NCBI RefSeq assembly: GCF_035607535.1
Contig: NZ_JAYDZX010000002.1
Span: 310,001-374,000 of the forward strand
DNA: 64,000 nucleotides
Direction: 5' to 3'
Source of the DNA: Salinimicrobium sp035607535
GTDB lineage: Bacteria; Bacteroidota; Bacteroidia; Flavobacteriales; Flavobacteriaceae
The first letter of the stretch is position 1, and every line of letters begins with the position of its first letter. Both the position numbers and the translations under genes were made by a program. Below the pieces are notes generated by a model that saw only the letters and a list, made by a program, of their open reading frames with translations, ran no database searches and was not told the DNA's origin. Below are positions 53,568 through 62,210 of this stretch, one piece after another.

Positions 53568-53783
53568 CTACTTCATAGGGTTATCCTCATACCAGTCATC
53601 AAAGGTTTTATCGGTGGAGTAGTCGTCGGTGAGGACTTTGTAAACGGTGAAGAGCCAAAAGACCTGGCCGAACAGGACGGTATAGAAAACAACCGGATAG
53701 GAAACATTATAAAATACCATAACTGCAACTGTAGCCAGAAGCAGAGAGGACACGATCACGTAGAAATGAGCTGAAATTTTCAT
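53568..53783 (-). CDS. Small two-helix membrane protein, unknown function
   Basis: The 71-residue protein has two hydrophobic segments (about 5-27 and 30-50) and a soluble acidic tail (DDYSTDKTFDDWYEDNP). It follows the multi-pass membrane protein gene on the same strand after 51 bp. Composition and codon use look genuine, unlike frames in the neighbouring repeats. It could be a small subunit or assembly factor for the neighbouring respiratory proteins. I do not recognise the family. Confidence 0.7.
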   Translation of the reverse strand: MKISAHFYVIVSSLLLATVAVMVFYNVSYPVVFYTVLFGQVFWLFTVYKVLTDDYSTDKTFDDWYEDNPMK

Positions 53784-53834
53784 ATCCTTAAGATAGGAAA
53801 GGACTAAGGCACAATCAGTTAATAGACTACTAAA

Positions 53835-55055
53835 TCACAGGGAATTAAAAGAAGTTTGACTTTTTCTTAAGAGATTCCTTAAGAGCATAATTCCTATGGC
53901 GACGGGGAATATTAGGCTACTGTAGGCCAGCAGGCGAAAGTAATCCTCAAAAAGGTTGAATTCCAACCAGCTGGCAAGGCCTTTATAGAAAATGAGTGTT
54001 TCGGTCAATACAAAAGCAGTAAAGTAAAGCCAGAAAACCCACCTTGAAAGCCAGAGTAGCCGCCCGTGGGCAAGAAATACGAAAAGCAGTATGCTCACTA
54101 CGCCCAGGAACACCCAGTGCAAGTAGCCTATAACAAAATCAGGAAAAGTAAAGGCGAGTCGGGCGAACCGGGGTAAAGCGGAAAGCAGCTGCAGGATGAG
54201 TTTGATCATTAGAAGTACGGCGGTGATCTTTAGCAATAGTGTCAAAAATGGCGAAAAAGGAAGCTCTTTGCGGAAAGGGGAAATGATCTTCCAAAACTTC
54301 ACAAAAGCTGTGATCTGAAGAATTGCTCCAATTCCGCCCAAAACATAATAGATCCAATGTGGTTCCACCCAGAGCACAGAGAGAAAAAAGCTCAGAATTA
54401 CTGCCGCATTAAGTTGCCAGAAGAAGCTTTTAAAATCCTTTTTTTGATACCTCAGATTTTGCTGTTCCAGGAAGTAGAAAAAGATCCCGAGAAGGGCAAG
54501 TATGAACCAGGCGTTGTACTGAAAATGCAGGTAAAAATAGATGGCCATTTTGTACCAGATACTTCCGCTTCCTAAAGTTGCCATTATCCCGCCGAGAGCC
54601 CAGGGACCTATACTTGAAAAGACCATGTACCATAATGAGGCCTTAATTAACTTAAAAGAACAGGTGGTTTTATATTTTGACGGTGTCTTCTTCAGGAAAA
54701 ACCAGGCAAGGAAATAGGAGGCAAAAAGGAATAAAGTGGAAAAGCTTATTGAAAAAAGAGCATATCCCGTGAAGGGGAAGGTGACCAGCATCCCAAGGAT
54801 AGTAACTTGGGTAAACCGGAAAATTCGCCTGTAGGTCTTTCCAGAACTGACTTCAGAAATATACATCTTATAAAAAAGCGTGCTGAGGCCGATGTAAACC
54901 CAGCCCAGCAATGCCACGTGCGAATGCGCATGTACCACATACCTGAAATTTGCCGGAATGGGAATGACAAAAAAGAACCTTAGGAAGACTCCCAATAGTG
55001 CTACGAGAAAGAAATATCCAAGGGCAATATTGGTGTGCGCTTTAAGTTTGATCAT
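53835..55055 (-). CDS. Multi-pass membrane protein, possibly haem-copper-oxidase-I-like
   Basis: The 406-residue protein has about 11-12 predicted transmembrane helices. Histidine-bearing motifs RYVVHAHSHVALLGWVYIG, YFYLHFQYNAWF and YLHWVFLGVV recall haem ligands in the NorB/cytochrome oxidase subunit I superfamily; the first resembles TAVHAHTALFGVYG in the neighbouring NO reductase. It lacks the tight HH pair and the WVEGFFE glutamate motif that NorB has, so it is unlikely to be a working reductase on its own. It lies downstream of norB after a terminator. Function unknown; haem binding is inference. Confidence 0.75.
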   Translation of the reverse strand: MIKLKAHTNIALGYFFLVALLGVFLRFFFVIPIPANFRYVVHAHSHVALLGWVYIGLSTLFYKMYISEVSSGKTYRRIFRFTQVTILGMLVTFPFTGYALFSISFSTLFLFASYFLAWFFLKKTPSKYKTTCSFKLIKASLWYMVFSSIGPWALGGIMATLGSGSIWYKMAIYFYLHFQYNAWFILALLGIFFYFLEQQNLRYQKKDFKSFFWQLNAAVILSFFLSVLWVEPHWIYYVLGGIGAILQITAFVKFWKIISPFRKELPFSPFLTLLLKITAVLLMIKLILQLLSALPRFARLAFTFPDFVIGYLHWVFLGVVSILLFVFLAHGRLLWLSRWVFWLYFTAFVLTETLIFYKGLASWLEFNLFEDYFRLLAYSSLIFPVAIGIMLLRNLLRKSQTSFNSL

Positions 55056-55068
55056 CGTTTAAAAGTAT

Positions 55069-55109
55069 AAAAAAGAGGGGAGGCAAAAAATGCTTTTTTG
55101 ACCTCCCCT
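55069..55109 (-). terminator. Intrinsic terminator after the NO reductase gene
   Basis: On the minus strand, aggggagg (55109-55102) pairs with cctcccct (55083-55076), with an AT-rich loop, and is followed by a T-run (55074-55069). Confidence 0.75.
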
Positions 55110-55131
55110 TTTCAACTATCAATTTTTCAGT

Positions 55132-57414
55132 TTAAACTAATACTTCCTCTTCTTTACGGACTTCTTTCTTTTTGTCTACAGACTGTTTTTTGCGGCTGTC
55201 AAGAGAGAAAACAAACCATACAAAAGCGAACAAACCTGCGGCGAAGATGGTGTCTCCAATAGCTCGCAGCCATCGAAGGGTATCCATGCCGGGTTGCTGC
55301 ATGAACTCGGCAGATCGGGCGTACCACATTCCTTCATTTACACTGGCCACTGTTTGTAGCAGACCAATGGGGAGAACGCTTAGAAGTACCATAAGGATCA
55401 ATCCTATGTTGATGGACCAGAAAGAAAAACTCAGCAGTTTGTCATTCCACACCTGTGTTCTGTAAAGACTTCGCAGTACAAAAAGCATTAAGCCAATTCC
55501 GAGGAAACCATACACCCCGAATAATGCTGTATGGGCATGCACCGCAGTAGTGTTAAGGCCTTGCATGTAATACAGAGCGATAGGGGGATTAATGATGAAT
55601 CCAAAGATCCCCGCTCCCAGGAAGTTCCAGAAGGCAACTGCAATAAGACAGTAGATAGGCCATTTGTAATCTTTGAGCCATTTGGTGGCTTTTGAAAGCT
55701 TGTAGTTCTCATAGACTTCATAGCCTATCAATACCAGCGGAACTACTTCCAGGGCACTAAAGGTCGCTCCCAGGGCCATCACCGCGGTTGGGGTGCCGCT
55801 AAAATAAAGGTGGTGGAATGTCCCCAGGATACCACCTGAGAGAAAGATAACGGTTGCCAGCAGTACACTTAGTGTGGCTGTTTTGGTGCGGAGCAGGCCG
55901 AGTCTAACAAATAGGAAGGCCGACACCACAGTGGCAAAGACTTCAAAGAATCCTTCCACCCATAGGTGCACCACCCACCAACGCCAGTATTCGGCAATGG
56001 CAAGGTTTGTTTGGCGGCCCCACATGAGTCCGGCACCATAGAAAAGTGCAATGGCAGCAGAGGATACCAGAAACATGATAAGCAGGTTTCTTTCCGAAGT
56101 TCTTTGTTTGATCACGGGAATGAGCGGTCTCACCATTAGAGCAAGCCACACGAATAATCCTACGAACAGGAATATTTGCCAGAACCTGCCCAGATCTACA
56201 TACTCATATCCCTGGTGACCAAACCAAAAGTTCTCTGCCAATCCAAGTTTTTGCATAATTCCCATCCATTGTCCTGCCATAGATCCGGCAACGATAACAA
56301 GCAGGCAGGCAAAGAGGAAATTCACACCAAACTTTTGGAATTTTGGATCCCTACCCGAAACGGCAGGTGCTATATAAAGACCTGTGCCCAACCAGGCGGT
56401 GGCGATCCATAGAATACCGAGTTGCACATGCCAGGTGCGTGAGATTGAATAAGGCAGGATTTCGGCAAGGTCAAGACCGTAGAAACCGTCACCTTCGACG
56501 CCGTAGTGAGCAGTAACTACTCCAAAGGTCACCTGTATCAAGATAAGCAGGCTTACAACCCACATATATTTTTTTACCGCCAGCATCGACGGCGTGATGG
56601 TTTGCTTCATCAATGGATCTTCAACGGGCCTTTCGGGATCTTCTTCCTCTTTCATTCTTGCGTGATAGAAGACCATTAGTCCTATCCCAATAAGAAGTAG
56701 AATTATACTGAACCCGGTCCAGATCAAAAGATCTCCGGTGGCCTTGTTCCCCACAAGGTCATCTGGTGGCCAGTTATGGGTGTAAGAAACATCACTTCCG
56801 GGTCTTTCTGTGACTGTGGCCCAGGTGGCCCAAAAGAAGAAGCCGGCCATTTGATGCATACGGTGCTCATCTTTAATGGAGTTCTTTGGGATTGCATAGT
56901 AGTTCCTTAACTCATCGAGTTCAGGGTTCTCCATGAAGAGCCCACGGTAATAGTCACTTAGAAATACAACCGCCCTGGCCCGCATTGGCGAAATAGTAAT
57001 GGTACCATCAGCTTCATTATAGGTATTTTTTCTCAGTTCCAGTTTGAGCCTTCTTTCCAGGAGAGCCTGGTGCTCACTTTCGAGTTCTTCATATTTCTTA
57101 TTGTATTCCTCCTGAGACCACTCATTGAGAATGAACAAAGCTTCCCGGTGAAGCCAGTCTGCAGTCCAGTCGGGAGCCTGATATGCCCCGTGGCCCCAAA
57201 TGGACCCGACTTCCTGCCCGCCCAGACTCTGCCATACATTTTGGCCGTCCTTAATATCCTGCCCCTCAAAAATCACTTCCCCCTGGGTAGTGACAATTCT
57301 TTCGGGCATTGGAGGTGCTTTCTGGTATATCTCAAATCCATAGTATCCAAGAATGGCAAAGGATACGGTGATAACAAGCAGGAAGGCTATCCATAATTTT
57401 CTTTCTTTACTCAT
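55132..57414 (-). CDS. norB: Quinol-dependent nitric oxide reductase (qNor, NorB/NorZ)
   Basis: This 760-residue single-subunit enzyme reduces NO to N2O with electrons from quinol. The ATG at 57414 begins MSKERKLW; an upstream in-frame start 12 codons earlier is less likely. An N-terminal helix and a periplasmic cytochrome-c-like region without a haem motif (GQNVWQSLGGQEVGSIWGHGAY) mark the qNor type. The catalytic core has RTWHVQLGILWIATAW, WRWWVVHLWVEGFFEVFATV with the NorB glutamates, GTFHHLYFSG with the paired His ligands, and TTAVHAHTALFGVYG. It sits 79 bp after ric in the same direction, forming a NO-detoxification unit. Confidence 0.95.
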   Translation of the reverse strand: MSKERKLWIAFLLVITVSFAILGYYGFEIYQKAPPMPERIVTTQGEVIFEGQDIKDGQNVWQSLGGQEVGSIWGHGAYQAPDWTADWLHREALFILNEWSQEEYNKKYEELESEHQALLERRLKLELRKNTYNEADGTITISPMRARAVVFLSDYYRGLFMENPELDELRNYYAIPKNSIKDEHRMHQMAGFFFWATWATVTERPGSDVSYTHNWPPDDLVGNKATGDLLIWTGFSIILLLIGIGLMVFYHARMKEEEDPERPVEDPLMKQTITPSMLAVKKYMWVVSLLILIQVTFGVVTAHYGVEGDGFYGLDLAEILPYSISRTWHVQLGILWIATAWLGTGLYIAPAVSGRDPKFQKFGVNFLFACLLVIVAGSMAGQWMGIMQKLGLAENFWFGHQGYEYVDLGRFWQIFLFVGLFVWLALMVRPLIPVIKQRTSERNLLIMFLVSSAAIALFYGAGLMWGRQTNLAIAEYWRWWVVHLWVEGFFEVFATVVSAFLFVRLGLLRTKTATLSVLLATVIFLSGGILGTFHHLYFSGTPTAVMALGATFSALEVVPLVLIGYEVYENYKLSKATKWLKDYKWPIYCLIAVAFWNFLGAGIFGFIINPPIALYYMQGLNTTAVHAHTALFGVYGFLGIGLMLFVLRSLYRTQVWNDKLLSFSFWSINIGLILMVLLSVLPIGLLQTVASVNEGMWYARSAEFMQQPGMDTLRWLRAIGDTIFAAGLFAFVWFVFSLDSRKKQSVDKKKEVRKEEEVLV

Positions 57415-57493
57415 GTTGTAAGATATTATACCGAAAGGGAGGAAGAGCAATGGGAGACCCGTTTCCTCCTATTCGGCTGTAGGTTGGCATTTC

Positions 57494-58228
57494 TTATTTT
57501 ACTTGACTGTCTCTTAGTTCCTTTTCCAGTTTAAGAGACTTTGGGAAGAGTATATTGTTCTCAAGATGAACGTGCTGGTGCAGATCCTGCTCAAATTCAT
57601 CCAGCTTTGCATAAAATGCTCTGTAGGTATTGCAGGCGCCCTGCGGCGGAGTGTAACTATTGCTCAGTTCCCCAATCTTTCTTAGCAGCTCCCCGGCATC
57701 TTCATGTTCCGTCTCCATCATTTTGATTGGATTATCTACGGTACCAAAATGAGCTTCAGGTAGATCCAGATTCTCTTTTTTAGCTTTCACCATTTTTTTG
57801 ATGAACGGGAACAGGATCAATTCTTCCTTTTTCATATGGGAACTGAGTTCTCCCACTACCTGTTTTACCAGTTCCCCTATTTCGAGCAGTTCTGTGTAAT
57901 GAGCTCCGTGAACCTGCGCGACCCTTTCAGAGTACTGTAATAAAAGCGGAATGTTCTCTTCCACATATGTGTGATGTACATTGATAATATGATCTGTTAG
58001 AAAGTCCAGTTCCCAGCTGTTGTAGTCGGTAGCCCTTGAAGGCGTTTGCTCTACACTCAGCAGGTCCTCGCTAAGAAGGTTGTAATCGACACCGTATTTT
58101 TCACATGCTTTTTGAAGACTGATGCCGCCACCGCAGCAAAAATCTATCCCATACTTTTTAAAGATGTGAGCAGTTTTGATATTTTCAGTAACCATCTCTG
58201 CGACTGTTCTATCTTGTAAATTTTCCAT
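57494..58228 (-). CDS. ric: Iron-sulfur cluster repair di-iron protein Ric (ScdA/YtfE family)
   Basis: Ric repairs Fe-S centres damaged by NO or oxidants. The 244-residue protein has the N-terminal DUF542/ScdA domain (TVAEMVTENIKTAHIFKKYGIDFCCGGG with the Cys pair seen in parts) and a C-terminal hemerythrin-like domain with di-iron ligands: LDFLTDHIINVHHTYVEE, HYTELLEIG, SSHMKKEELILFPFI, MMETEHEDAGELL and HVHLENNILFPKSL. The ATG at 58228 is chosen over a TTG two codons earlier. A perfect palindrome lies about 90 bp upstream. norB follows. Confidence 0.95.
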   Translation of the reverse strand: MENLQDRTVAEMVTENIKTAHIFKKYGIDFCCGGGISLQKACEKYGVDYNLLSEDLLSVEQTPSRATDYNSWELDFLTDHIINVHHTYVEENIPLLLQYSERVAQVHGAHYTELLEIGELVKQVVGELSSHMKKEELILFPFIKKMVKAKKENLDLPEAHFGTVDNPIKMMETEHEDAGELLRKIGELSNSYTPPQGACNTYRAFYAKLDEFEQDLHQHVHLENNILFPKSLKLEKELRDSQVK

Positions 58229-58316
58229 AACCAAAGGTTTTTAAGTTTAACAGGAGTTTCATTTTCAGATACAAAGATGGAGGATAGAGAAAGGCTGGTT
58301 TATGAGTGGAGTCATA

Positions 58317-58334
58317 AAGGACAAATTTGTCCTT
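58317..58334. promoter_or_regulatory. Perfect 18-bp palindrome upstream of ric-norB, candidate Crp/Fnr-type operator
   Basis: AAGGACAAATTTGTCCTT reads the same on both strands. On the minus strand a near-consensus -7 element (CATCTTTG, 58279-58272) would start transcription near 58267, placing the palindrome centre around -60. That is the class I position for Crp-family activators. The Crp-type regulator encoded at 59334-60386 is a plausible ligand. Confidence 0.55.
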
Positions 58335-58350
58335 GATATTTTTGTTAAAT

Positions 58351-58378
58351 AAAAAAGCACCCGCCGCTAGGAGGGTGC
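58351..58378 (-). terminator. Intrinsic terminator after the first universal stress protein gene
   Basis: On the minus strand, gcaccc (58378-58373) pairs with gggtgc (58362-58357) and a run of six T follows (58356-58351). The stop codon of the stress protein gene is at 58422. Confidence 0.75.
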
Positions 58379-58421
58379 CTTCTTAAAAAACAAACTAATA
58401 ATACTAATCTAAAACAAACTA

Positions 58422-59234
58422 CTATCCATGTAAAACCAGTAATGGCAGCTGGTTGATAAATGGAATATTCTCATTCTCTTCGTTACGCAGAAATTTTTGA
58501 CACAAATTGAGATTCTTAGCTGCTAAAACAATCATATCTACATCGCGGTTGGCAACCAGAATTTTTTTTGGATTCTGGTCTTTGGAAGTATAATAGGTTT
58601 GTAGCACAGGGATCCTTGGTGAAAAGGAATCCTGCAGAAACTCCCTGTTCTCTATCTGCTCGGCAGAAGGTTCCATGTCATTATTAAAGATCTCCAGGAT
58701 CTTTACATTAGCCTTTGATAAAGACGCTAGGTTCAACAAAGTGCGCAAGACCTTGCTGCCATAGTGGATCTTATAATCTGTAGGGAAAAGAATTTTTTTA
58801 TGTTCTTTATAGGATGCATGTTCAGAGATGGCCAGCACGGGACATTTTACCTTCATCATAACATCTGATGTGTTTTTGCCAATGACCACGCCTTCGTTAT
58901 TGGTCTTGCCTTTAGTACCCATAAGGATGAGGTCGATCTGCTTTTCCTGGCACTTGGCTCTCACGGCATTGATAAGGTAATCTGCTTTAAAACAAGTGTG
59001 ATATATATGTTTGGGGTTAGTGCGAATACTCTCCAGCCACTTCAGTAACTTTTCAAAACTTTCCTTAACTCCAGGTGACATTGACATGTATCCTGTCGCC
59101 ATTTTATCTGCCGGCACCGGAAGCACATGTAGCAAGTGAAAATGGCAGGGGGTGTCCTTGAAGAACTGCAATGCGTATGCCGCAGCATTCCTGCTATTTT
59201 CAGAAAAATCGGTAGGCAATAAGATATTCATCAT
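58422..59234 (-). CDS. Universal stress protein, tandem UspA domains (first)
   Basis: The 270-residue protein contains two UspA-like halves. The first (1-140) has MNILLPTDFSENSRNAAAYAL, DLILMGTKGKTNNEGVVIGKNTSDVM with the GxxG nucleotide-binding pattern, and CPVLAIS. The second (about 145-270) is more degenerate (KILFPTDYKIHYGSKVLRTLL, VDMIVLAAKNLNLCQKFLRNEEN) and seems to lack the G-rich ATP loop. Such proteins help survival under energy stress. Position beside the NO genes and regulator suggests low-oxygen expression. Confidence 0.9.
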   Translation of the reverse strand: MMNILLPTDFSENSRNAAAYALQFFKDTPCHFHLLHVLPVPADKMATGYMSMSPGVKESFEKLLKWLESIRTNPKHIYHTCFKADYLINAVRAKCQEKQIDLILMGTKGKTNNEGVVIGKNTSDVMMKVKCPVLAISEHASYKEHKKILFPTDYKIHYGSKVLRTLLNLASLSKANVKILEIFNNDMEPSAEQIENREFLQDSFSPRIPVLQTYYTSKDQNPKKILVANRDVDMIVLAAKNLNLCQKFLRNEENENIPFINQLPLLVLHG

Positions 59235-59333
59235 CAGTCACATCTAATTTACCTCGCAAAAATATGCAGGAAGCCTAGCGGAAAAAATGATGAAAGTCAG
59301 TTATTGATTTATTCCAAAAAACAGGAAAGAGGA

Positions 59334-60386
59334 TCAACTGATCCTCTTTAATGCTTCCACGTTAAGTAGTTTGATATTGCGGCCTTCTATTTCCAGCAGC
59401 CCCTCCTTTTTAAAATCAGATAAAGTCCTGATAAGCGTTTCTGAAGCCATCCCGGCCACACTGGCAAGGTCGCTTCTGGAGATCCTTATGCTCTGGGTTG
59501 GATGTCTTCTAATTTTTTGGGAAAATAGCAGAATGGTACGGGCAGCTTTTTTTCTAACAGAGCCATAGGCCATTTCCAGAAGCTGCTCTTTTATACCTGC
59601 AATATTTTCACCCATTACATCTATCAGTTCCAGGGTGATATTGCTGTTGTTCATTAGAATATGCTTCAGCTCATCCTTAGAAACGGCATAAACACGGGTT
59701 TCTTCCATGGCGGTAGCATATTCTGAATAAGCGTCGGTCTTTTTAAAGGAGGTATTTCCGAAGAAATCTCCTTCCTTGTATATAGAAGTGATGAGTTCTT
59801 TGCCGTACTCGTCCATACGGTGACTTTTTACCACTCCTTTGTCCACAAAGAAGAAATGATTGCCCAGTTTGCCTTCCTCGTAAATAGTTTCGCCGGCTTT
59901 GAAAGTGAGCTCATCATATTTCTTCACCTCTTCCCTTAACTCCTGCAGCGAATTGATCTTTTGCTGAGGTTCTATTTCGGCAGGCTTGTTGCCGTTTTCC
60001 TGAAGCTTGCTTAAAATTGCCATTTTTGCAAGACGACTTTCTATGGCGCTAATGAGTTCATCTTCCTCGAAAGGCTTGGTGAGATAATCATCTGCCCCCA
60101 GGTCCATTCCCCTTCGAATGTCTTTATGTTCGGTTTTTGCTGAAAGAAAAATAAACGGAATGTGACGGGTCTTTGGATCTTCAGATAAAGCCTGAAGCAC
60201 GCCGTATCCATCCATTTCGGGCATCATGATATCGCACACAATTATGTCTGGCAATTCCTGTCTTGCAATGGCCAGACCCGATTTACCGTTAGCTGCCGTG
60301 ATCACATTGTAATCTGCAAGTTCAAGTAGTTCGGCCGTATTCTCACGTACTACAGTATCGTCTTCTATAAAAAGTACTTTTTTCAT
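59334..60386 (-). CDS. Receiver-cNMP-HTH response regulator (REC fused to Crp/Fnr-type factor)
   Basis: The 350-residue protein joins a two-component receiver (1-122; D9, D10, phospho-acceptor D52 in VCDIMMP, S82, K104) to a Crp-like effector domain (about 155-265) and a Crp-type winged HTH (RISRSDLASVAGMASETLIRTL). In the effector domain the usual cAMP loop (FGE, then RxA) is replaced by FGNTSFKKTDAYSEYATA, and the protein has one Cys only. It is therefore unlikely to bind cAMP or a [4Fe-4S] cluster. Phosphorylation by the kinase encoded upstream is the probable signal. The kinase stop overlaps this start by 4 bp. Likely targets include ric-norB and the stress proteins; that is inference. 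Confidence 0.92.
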   Translation of the reverse strand: MKKVLFIEDDTVVRENTAELLELADYNVITAANGKSGLAIARQELPDIIVCDIMMPEMDGYGVLQALSEDPKTRHIPFIFLSAKTEHKDIRRGMDLGADDYLTKPFEEDELISAIESRLAKMAILSKLQENGNKPAEIEPQQKINSLQELREEVKKYDELTFKAGETIYEEGKLGNHFFFVDKGVVKSHRMDEYGKELITSIYKEGDFFGNTSFKKTDAYSEYATAMEETRVYAVSKDELKHILMNNSNITLELIDVMGENIAGIKEQLLEMAYGSVRKKAARTILLFSQKIRRHPTQSIRISRSDLASVAGMASETLIRTLSDFKKEGLLEIEGRNIKLLNVEALKRIS

Positions 60387-61624
60387 TCTTTCACAATAGG
60401 AAGTTCTACAATAAACTGGGTGCCAACATTTTCTTTACTGCTAAAGCTGATGGTCCCACCAAGGTTTTCCAGGTGCACTTTGGCAATATTAAGACCAATC
60501 CCGGTTCCCTGGTTTAAAAGGGCATTTTCGGCCCTGAAATATCTTTCAAATATATGCTTTTGATCTTTTTGAGGAATTCCCATTCCCTGGTCTGTCACCT
60601 TAAAGCGAATCATCTTGTCCTCTACTTCTATTTCGAAGTTGATGAGGGTATTCTCCGGCGAATATTTGATCGCATTGCTAAGAAGGTTGGAAAGGACCAG
60701 CTCAAGGATCTTTTCATCCTGGTGCAGTACTACATTCTCAACATCGCGCGTGTATTCAATATTCTGTCCACTCTTGAGGGTCACATTGGCGTTGTAGACC
60801 ACTTCATTCACTAGCTTACTAAGACTAAAGGTTGAGAATTTATAATTCACCTTTCCGCTTTCAAGTCTTTCAATAGATAGAAAATCGTTTAGGATACTAT
60901 CCAGGTAATGCACCTTGCTCTTTATGGTAGCAAGATGTTTTTCACGTTTTTCCTGCTGTTCCTCAAGTTTGTATTTTCCTGCAAGTACAACAGAGGTGAG
61001 AATTCCACTTAGGGGAGTCTTAAATTCGTGAGAAACCAGGGAAAGGAATTTTGTCTTTAGTTCGTTTAGTTCCTTTTCCTTTTGCAAGGCAGTTTTTATG
61101 CGGTTCTCGGCTTCTTTCCTGCGCTTGACCTCCAGTTCAAGGCTCTTATTCGCATTCTGAAGTTTTTGAATACTCTCTTCAAGCTCTTTGGTCCTGATCT
61201 TTATTTTACCTTCCAGCTCATTATTAAGTTCGGTAATTTGACGTTGCGCTTCCTTCCTTACAGAGATATCTATGATCAACGACATTACATAGTGCTCGTC
61301 TCCAATCTTGAATGGATTGAGCCCTGCCTCAACCGGGAATTCATCACCATTCTTTTTTACCCCATAAAGGTCCCTGCCATGTCCCATTTGCCTTTTTTCA
61401 CTGTCGTTCAAAAAGTTCTTAAAGTGAGATGGATGAGCCGAACGATATTTTGGTGGGATAAGTAAATTGAGGGGCTTACCTTTAAGTTCCCCTTTTTGAT
61501 AACCAAACATCACATCTGCGGCCAGATTACTGCTTACAATAGTCTGTTTCCTATCAACAACAATGATACCTTCTGAAGCTGCTTCAAAAAGTACATTGAA
61601 TACATTCTCGTCTTTTTCAAACAT
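60383..61624 (-). CDS. PAS-domain sensor histidine kinase
   Basis: The first in-frame ATG is at 61624, giving about 413 residues; a TTG at 61681 would add 19. A PAS domain comes first (FNVLFEAASEGIIVVDRKQTI to VMSLIIDISVRKEA), then a long coiled coil (about 125-190), the dimerisation/phosphoacceptor helix FLSLVSHEFKTPLSGIL with the phosphorylated His, and the ATPase domain with N box LVLSNLLSNAIKYSP, DQGMGIP, and GTGIGLNIAKV. There is no membrane segment, so it senses a cytoplasmic signal. The PAS domain resembles FixL-like oxygen/redox types, but no haem ligand can be assigned. It overlaps the response regulator gene. Confidence 0.92.
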   Translation of the reverse strand: MFEKDENVFNVLFEAASEGIIVVDRKQTIVSSNLAADVMFGYQKGELKGKPLNLLIPPKYRSAHPSHFKNFLNDSEKRQMGHGRDLYGVKKNGDEFPVEAGLNPFKIGDEHYVMSLIIDISVRKEAQRQITELNNELEGKIKIRTKELEESIQKLQNANKSLELEVKRRKEAENRIKTALQKEKELNELKTKFLSLVSHEFKTPLSGILTSVVLAGKYKLEEQQEKREKHLATIKSKVHYLDSILNDFLSIERLESGKVNYKFSTFSLSKLVNEVVYNANVTLKSGQNIEYTRDVENVVLHQDEKILELVLSNLLSNAIKYSPENTLINFEIEVEDKMIRFKVTDQGMGIPQKDQKHIFERYFRAENALLNQGTGIGLNIAKVHLENLGGTISFSSKENVGTQFIVELPIVKE

Positions 61625-61760
61625 TTCCAGGTGCTTATCTGCGGGTGTATCCAATATTCTTTTTTTGGAGTGAAGCTCCAAATTTAAACATTTTCAGTTA
61701 ACCCGGCGGTTCCGTAAGAGAGACTTTAAAAAAGGCCTTTTTGAGAAGTATTAAATTGAA

Positions 61761-61808
61761 AAGGACCCGAAAGAAAATTATTCCCCTTCCGGATCCTTCG
61801 TTACAGTT
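61761..61808 (-). terminator. Possible terminator after the 70-residue membrane protein gene
   Basis: On the minus strand aaggatccggaag (61808-61796) pairs with ctttcgggtcctt (61773-61761) through Watson-Crick and G-U pairs. The trailing sequence ttttcaattt is only moderately T-rich. Confidence 0.45.
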
Positions 61809-61858
61809 CAACAGTTCCAATCCTTCATCTGTTCACTCTTGCGGCTGCAAAACTGCAA

Positions 61859-62071
61859 CTAAACTTCTTGTTCATCTTCGATCGAGACGTAATCTTTATC
61901 TGCCGGTAAAAGGCGACTGGCCAGCTTGGTCACTCCCATTGCTATAAGAACAGCGGTGATTACAAAAAGGAGAAATTTGACCATAAGATTATCCTCCAGC
62001 ACATTGCTGTAAAAAGTGAGAATGATCTCTATAGCCAGGAAGGCTAATTGAAAACTTGCCTTTAACACCAT
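61859..62071 (-). CDS. Small membrane protein, unknown function
   Basis: The 70-residue product has two hydrophobic helices (about 6-22 and 30-48) and a charged tail (LLPADKDYVSIEDEQEV). It starts at the ATG at 62071 and lies alone between the histidine kinase and the second stress protein. I do not recognise the family. Composition supports a real gene. Confidence 0.65.
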   Translation of the reverse strand: MVLKASFQLAFLAIEIILTFYSNVLEDNLMVKFLLFVITAVLIAMGVTKLASRLLPADKDYVSIEDEQEV

Positions 62072-62210
62072 ATAATTAAAATATGGGGTAAAGATACATT
62101 TGCGGCAAATTATTTTCGGGTGATTTTACACCTTTGACGCAAATTTAACGTATGGTTTTCAATAGGTTAATTTTATTAGGAGAGGCTTCCGGTAGCGTGG
62201 ATTGAAAGTA

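Noticed and set aside
58075..58095. TGTAATCGA match to the LacI operator
   Set aside because: It is inside the ric coding sequence, lacks the second half-site and has no adjacent -7 element.
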